This document shows positions 60,941 through 64,000 of a stretch of DNA of 64,000 bases, piece by piece. The number at the start of each line of letters is the position of its first letter. The stretch's first letter is position 1. Made by a program: the position numbers and the translations under genes. This stretch comes from UBA1672 sp050633505 (GTDB taxonomy: Bacteria; Pseudomonadota; Alphaproteobacteria; Micavibrionales; Micavibrionaceae), in contig JBOEGQ010000004.1 of the NCBI GenBank assembly GCA_050633505.1, positions 605,446 to 669,445 of the forward strand. Reading direction: 5' to 3'. The notes under the pieces were generated by a model. It was given only the letters and a program-made list of their open reading frames with translations. It made no database searches and was not told the DNA's origin.

Positions 60941-61768
60941 TTATTTCTTACGACGACGAATAATATACTTATCGCTCGCTTTACCTTTTTTACGTGTACG
61001 ATATCCCTTTGTCGGTACACCCCAAGGTGTCACAGGGTTACGTCCACCTGAAGATTTACCTTCACCACCACCATGAGGGTGATCAACCGGGTTCATAACA
61101 ACACCACGAACATGTGGGCGACGTCCCTTCCAACGGTTACGACCAGCTTTACCCATATTTGTATTCATGTGATCCGGATTAGAAACCGCACCAACAGAAG
61201 CCATACAGTCTGATAGAACAATACGAAGCTCACCAGAAGCCAGTTTAATTTGGGCATAGCCCTGATCACGACCAACAAGCTGTGCATATGTACCAGCAGA
61301 GCGAATCATTTGCGCTCCCTTGCCTGGCTTTAGCTCAACATTGTGGATGATTGTACCAACAGGCATATTCTTAAGCGGCATTGCATTACCAGGCTTAACA
61401 TCCACCTTGTTACCGGCAACAACTTTATCACCAACCTTCAGGCGTTGTGGCGCAATGATATATGCTTTTTCGCCATCTTCATATTTTATCAAAGCGATAA
61501 AAGCAGTACGGTTAGGATCATACTCCAAACGTTCTACAGTTGCAGAAACATCCCATTTTTTACGCTTCCAATCAATAATACGGTACTTACGCTTATGACC
61601 ACCACCAATATGACGTGATGTAATACGCCCCATATTGTTACGACCACCCGTCTTATTCAGACCCTCTGTCAAAGATTTTTCCGGTGCACCTTTATGCAGA
61701 TCAGATCTATCAATCTGAACAAGCTGGCGCGTACCAGGTGTTATCGGGTTAAATTTTTTCAATGCCAT
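60941..61768 (-). CDS. rplB: Ribosomal protein L2
   Basis: Large-subunit protein needed for peptidyl transfer. The start MALKKFNPITPGTRQLV is at 61768 after AAGGAAAAAG, giving 275 residues; a seven-residue longer frame is unlikely. Core VDHPHGGGEGKSSGGR and NPVDHPHGGG regions contain the essential histidine. S10 operon. Confidence 0.98.
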   Translation of the reverse strand: MALKKFNPITPGTRQLVQIDRSDLHKGAPEKSLTEGLNKTGGRNNMGRITSRHIGGGHKRKYRIIDWKRKKWDVSATVERLEYDPNRTAFIALIKYEDGEKAYIIAPQRLKVGDKVVAGNKVDVKPGNAMPLKNMPVGTIIHNVELKPGKGAQMIRSAGTYAQLVGRDQGYAQIKLASGELRIVLSDCMASVGAVSNPDHMNTNMGKAGRNRWKGRRPHVRGVVMNPVDHPHGGGEGKSSGGRNPVTPWGVPTKGYRTRKKGKASDKYIIRRRKK

Positions 61769-61831
61769 TTTCTTTTTCCTTCTATTCACTCAATATCGGC
61801 GAGCCACCATAGTTTGCATTAAACCTTATAT

Positions 61832-62146
61832 TTATACGCCTGACGCCGCGTCGATTGTTTGACCTTCTTCCAAAGTCACGACTGCCTTTTTAAAATCAGA
61901 GCGACGTGCAACAATACCTTTAAAGCGTTTTGTCTTACCCTTCTGGATCAGAGTATTAACAGCCTTTACCTTCACACCGAAAAGAACCTCAACAGCTTCT
62001 TTAATCTTCGGCTTTGTTGCAGAATTAGGCACAACGAAAGTTACCTGAGAATACTGACTTCCCAATGTTGCTTTCTCTGTAATGTGAGGTGTACGGATAA
62101 TTTCGTACATCCACTCAGCGGCTTCTACTTTTTTTGCCTTTGCCAT
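61832..62146 (-). CDS. rplW: Ribosomal protein L23
   Basis: Large-subunit protein of 104 residues at the exit tunnel; docking site for trigger factor and SRP. It has IRTPHITEKATLGSQYSQVTFVV and the IKEAVEVLFGVKVKAVNTL segment. S10 operon; 4 bases from rplD and 63 from rplB. Confidence 0.97.
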   Translation of the reverse strand: MAKAKKVEAAEWMYEIIRTPHITEKATLGSQYSQVTFVVPNSATKPKIKEAVEVLFGVKVKAVNTLIQKGKTKRFKGIVARRSDFKKAVVTLEEGQTIDAASGV

Positions 62147-62150
62147 TTTC

Positions 62151-62774
62151 TTAACCTTTCAATTTCTCAGTCAGATCATTAACCGCATCTTTAGTGAGTA
62201 CAAGAACATCACGACGGATAATGTCATACACATTCGCACCTTGTGATGGCAATACATCAATACGCGGAATATTCGCTGTTGCGCGTGCAAAATTAGGATC
62301 AATTTCAGAACCACCAACGATAAGGGCAGAATTAAAGTCAAACTTACCTAAGTTTGCCGCCATTGGCTTTGTCTTATGATCTTTTGCCGTCGCATCATCC
62401 AGGATGATCAACTTACCATCAGCAGCCTTTGCAGAAAGAGCTACTTTTAGTGCAAGCTTACGAAGTTTCTTTGGCATATCAATCGCATGAGAACGTACAA
62501 CAGGTCCAAAGACAGCTGCACCACCACGGTCGATGTTACGCTTCAAATCACCTGCACGTGCACGACCTGTACCTTTTTGCGCCCAAGGTTTTTTACCAGT
62601 ACCGGAAACCTCATGACGTTGCTTCACTTTGTGGTTACCAGAACGACGTTTAGCCAACTGGTAGTTCACCATGCGATGCAAAAGATCGCGACGCACCTCT
62701 ACAGCGAAGATAGACTTATCAAGGGTAATCTCCCCTGCATCCTTATTTTCAATTGTCTTAACAGCAAGTTTCAT
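62151..62774 (-). CDS. rplD: Ribosomal protein L4
   Basis: Large-subunit protein of 207 residues, with the extended loop VSGTGKKPWAQKGTGRARAGD reaching the tunnel. In E. coli L4 represses its own operon; here no leader is visible because the window ends at rpsJ. Coupled closely to rplC (2 bases). Confidence 0.98.
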   Translation of the reverse strand: MKLAVKTIENKDAGEITLDKSIFAVEVRRDLLHRMVNYQLAKRRSGNHKVKQRHEVSGTGKKPWAQKGTGRARAGDLKRNIDRGGAAVFGPVVRSHAIDMPKKLRKLALKVALSAKAADGKLIILDDATAKDHKTKPMAANLGKFDFNSALIVGGSEIDPNFARATANIPRIDVLPSQGANVYDIIRRDVLVLTKDAVNDLTEKLKG

Positions 62775-62776
62775 GA

Positions 62777-63559
62777 TTACTCTTCCTTCTTACCTTCTTC
62801 AGACGCAGCTTCTGCTTCATTCTTTGGAGCATCCTCGGCTACTTCTTCAACAGCGTTCTCTTCATTTTGCTCTTCCGCTTTCGGAACTTCACGGAAACCA
62901 GCAGGTAAAGGAACATCTTCAGGTGCAGGTTTCTTAACAGCATCACTGATAAGAACCCATCCTTGTTTTGCTCCCGGTACCGCGCCCTTAACAAGTATCA
63001 GATTATCTTCTTCATCAATGGCAACAACTTCAAGGTTTTGCGTTGTTACACGCTCAGCACCCATGTGACCGGCCATTTTCTTACCTTTAAAGACCCGACC
63101 AGGTTCTTGACACTGACCAGTTGAACCATGTGAACGGTGAGAGATCGAAACACCGTGTGTTGCACGCAAACCACCAAAATTATGACGCTTCATCGCACCG
63201 GCAAAACCTTTACCGATCGAAGTCCCTGTCACATCAACATATTGACCAGCAATAAAGTGATTTGCACCAAGTTCCTTGCCGACTTCAATAACGTTTTCAT
63301 TTGAAACACGGAATTCAGCCAATTTCTTTTTAGGCTCAACCTTGGCTTTCGCGAAATGCCCGCGATTTTGCTTTGATGTACGGTTTACTTTCGCCTTACC
63401 AGCACCAAGCTGCACGGCGACATAACCATCTTTTTCCTCATCACGAACAGCTATAACCTGACATTCGTCAATTTTCAGAACCGTCACAGGAATGTGACGT
63501 CCGTCTTCATCGAATATACGGCTCATGCCTTCTTTACGAGCAATCAATCCAGTTCTCAT
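62777..63559 (-). CDS. rplC: Ribosomal protein L3 with acidic C-terminal tail
   Basis: The start MRTGLIARKEGMSRIF is at 63559 after GAAAGGAAAG; an in-frame ATG 13 codons upstream is rejected. The core (GKGFAGAMKRHNFGGLRATHGVS and SHRSHGSTG) is normal. The last 45-50 residues are a Glu/Ala-rich acidic tail (QNEENAVEEVAEDAP) not found in E. coli L3, giving 260 residues versus about 209. S10 operon. Confidence 0.96.
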   Translation of the reverse strand: MRTGLIARKEGMSRIFDEDGRHIPVTVLKIDECQVIAVRDEEKDGYVAVQLGAGKAKVNRTSKQNRGHFAKAKVEPKKKLAEFRVSNENVIEVGKELGANHFIAGQYVDVTGTSIGKGFAGAMKRHNFGGLRATHGVSISHRSHGSTGQCQEPGRVFKGKKMAGHMGAERVTTQNLEVVAIDEEDNLILVKGAVPGAKQGWVLISDAVKKPAPEDVPLPAGFREVPKAEEQNEENAVEEVAEDAPKNEAEAASEEGKKEE

Positions 63560-63628
63560 TTTTCTTTCCTTTCCAGAGGTTGACTTAACAAAAGCCAACT
63601 TAGTTTGTCATTTAACAACGCTTGTTAG

Positions 63629-63952
63629 CTACGCCGCCATTTGACCGATTTTAATTTCAACATCAACACCTGCAGGCAAATCCAGCTTCATCAAAGCATC
63701 AATCGTTTGCGGTGTTGGCTCAACAACATCAAGAAGGCGCTTATGTGTACGCATCTCGAATTGCTCCTGAGAATTCTTGTTAACGTGTGGTGAACGAATA
63801 ACAGAAAATTTCTTAATCCTGTTCGGCAGAGGCACAGGACCACGCACCTGTGCGCCTGTTCTTTTTGCCGTATTCACAATCTCAGCGCTGGCCGTATCCA
63901 AGATACGGTGATCAAATGCCTTCAATGTGATCCTAATGCTTTGCGTTTCCAT
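63629..63952 (-). CDS. rpsJ: Ribosomal protein S10
   Basis: Small-subunit protein of 107 residues, also the transcription antitermination factor NusE. It has IRITLKAFDHRILDTASAEIV, the RSPHVNKNSQEQFEMRTHKRL loop and the end DLPAGVDVEIKIG. It is the first cluster gene in the window; the 48 bases upstream hold no recognised feature. Confidence 0.98.
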   Translation of the reverse strand: METQSIRITLKAFDHRILDTASAEIVNTAKRTGAQVRGPVPLPNRIKKFSVIRSPHVNKNSQEQFEMRTHKRLLDVVEPTPQTIDALMKLDLPAGVDVEIKIGQMAA

Positions 63953-64000
63953 CGTATATACCTTACGTTTCTAAATTCTACTCAACAATTTTAGACACAA

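Overview
The window comes from a moderately A+T-rich alphaproteobacterium-like Gram-negative genome. The signs are the S10-spc-alpha ribosomal cluster, which runs secY-adk-rpsM-rpsK-rpoA-rplQ with no rpsD or rpmJ, together with SapC-, DUF692- and RTX-type proteins and Sec signal peptides on many small proteins. No genus is claimed. There are no rRNA or tRNA genes, insertion sequences, phage genes or CRISPR arrays that I can support.

Region 1 (1-7.8 kb): a divergent Rrf2-type regulator (partial) faces an assimilatory sulfate-reduction operon, cysG-cysH-cysJ-cysI, followed by small unknown genes and a methylthioadenosine phosphorylase. The sulfate-activation half of the pathway (cysD, fused cysN-cysC, cysQ) lies separately at 28.8-32.4 kb. 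It is preceded by a perfect inverted repeat that could be its operator. The flavoprotein CysJ is a compact form without the usual connecting domain.

Region 2 (7.8-25.2 kb): an exported peroxiredoxin; a 1424-residue type I secreted adhesin with VCBS-like, von Willebrand A and RTX repeats; a probable lysine-degradation set (aldehyde dehydrogenase 7, an amino-acid dehydrogenase and a DUF1338/HglS 2-oxoadipate dioxygenase); the ABC-F ATPase Uup; and the most interesting locus. In that locus one gene fuses a DUF692 multinuclear iron oxidase (MNIO) to a DUF2063 partner. It is flanked by two exported Cys/Lys-rich peptides with strict 6-residue and 5-residue cysteine periodicity, which suggests a peptide-modification (bufferin/HvfA-like) system with two different substrates. 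A fatty acid desaturase and the TypA GTPase follow.

Region 3 (25.2-47.2 kb): mostly accessory and unknown exported proteins (coiled-coil, Cys-repeat and membrane proteins) mixed with UDP-glucose dehydrogenase, SapC, an acyl-CoA dehydrogenase, a lytic transglycosylase, a tRNA methyltransferase, an acyltransferase, a single-chain glycyl-tRNA synthetase, a DegP-type protease and panB-panC. A 3' region at 43.9-44.05 kb carries a chain of hairpins ending in a strong terminator and may be a small RNA.

Region 4 (47.3-64 kb, minus strand): the ribosomal protein cluster from rpsJ to rplQ. It has three unusual interruptions: a promoter-bearing gap between rpsC and rplP; two tandem, related, exported HExxH-type putative metalloproteases between rplO and secY, bracketed by terminator-like hairpins; and a terminator plus strong promoter between adk and rpsM. 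Several ribosomal proteins (L30, S17, L3, L17) carry long low-complexity charged tails.
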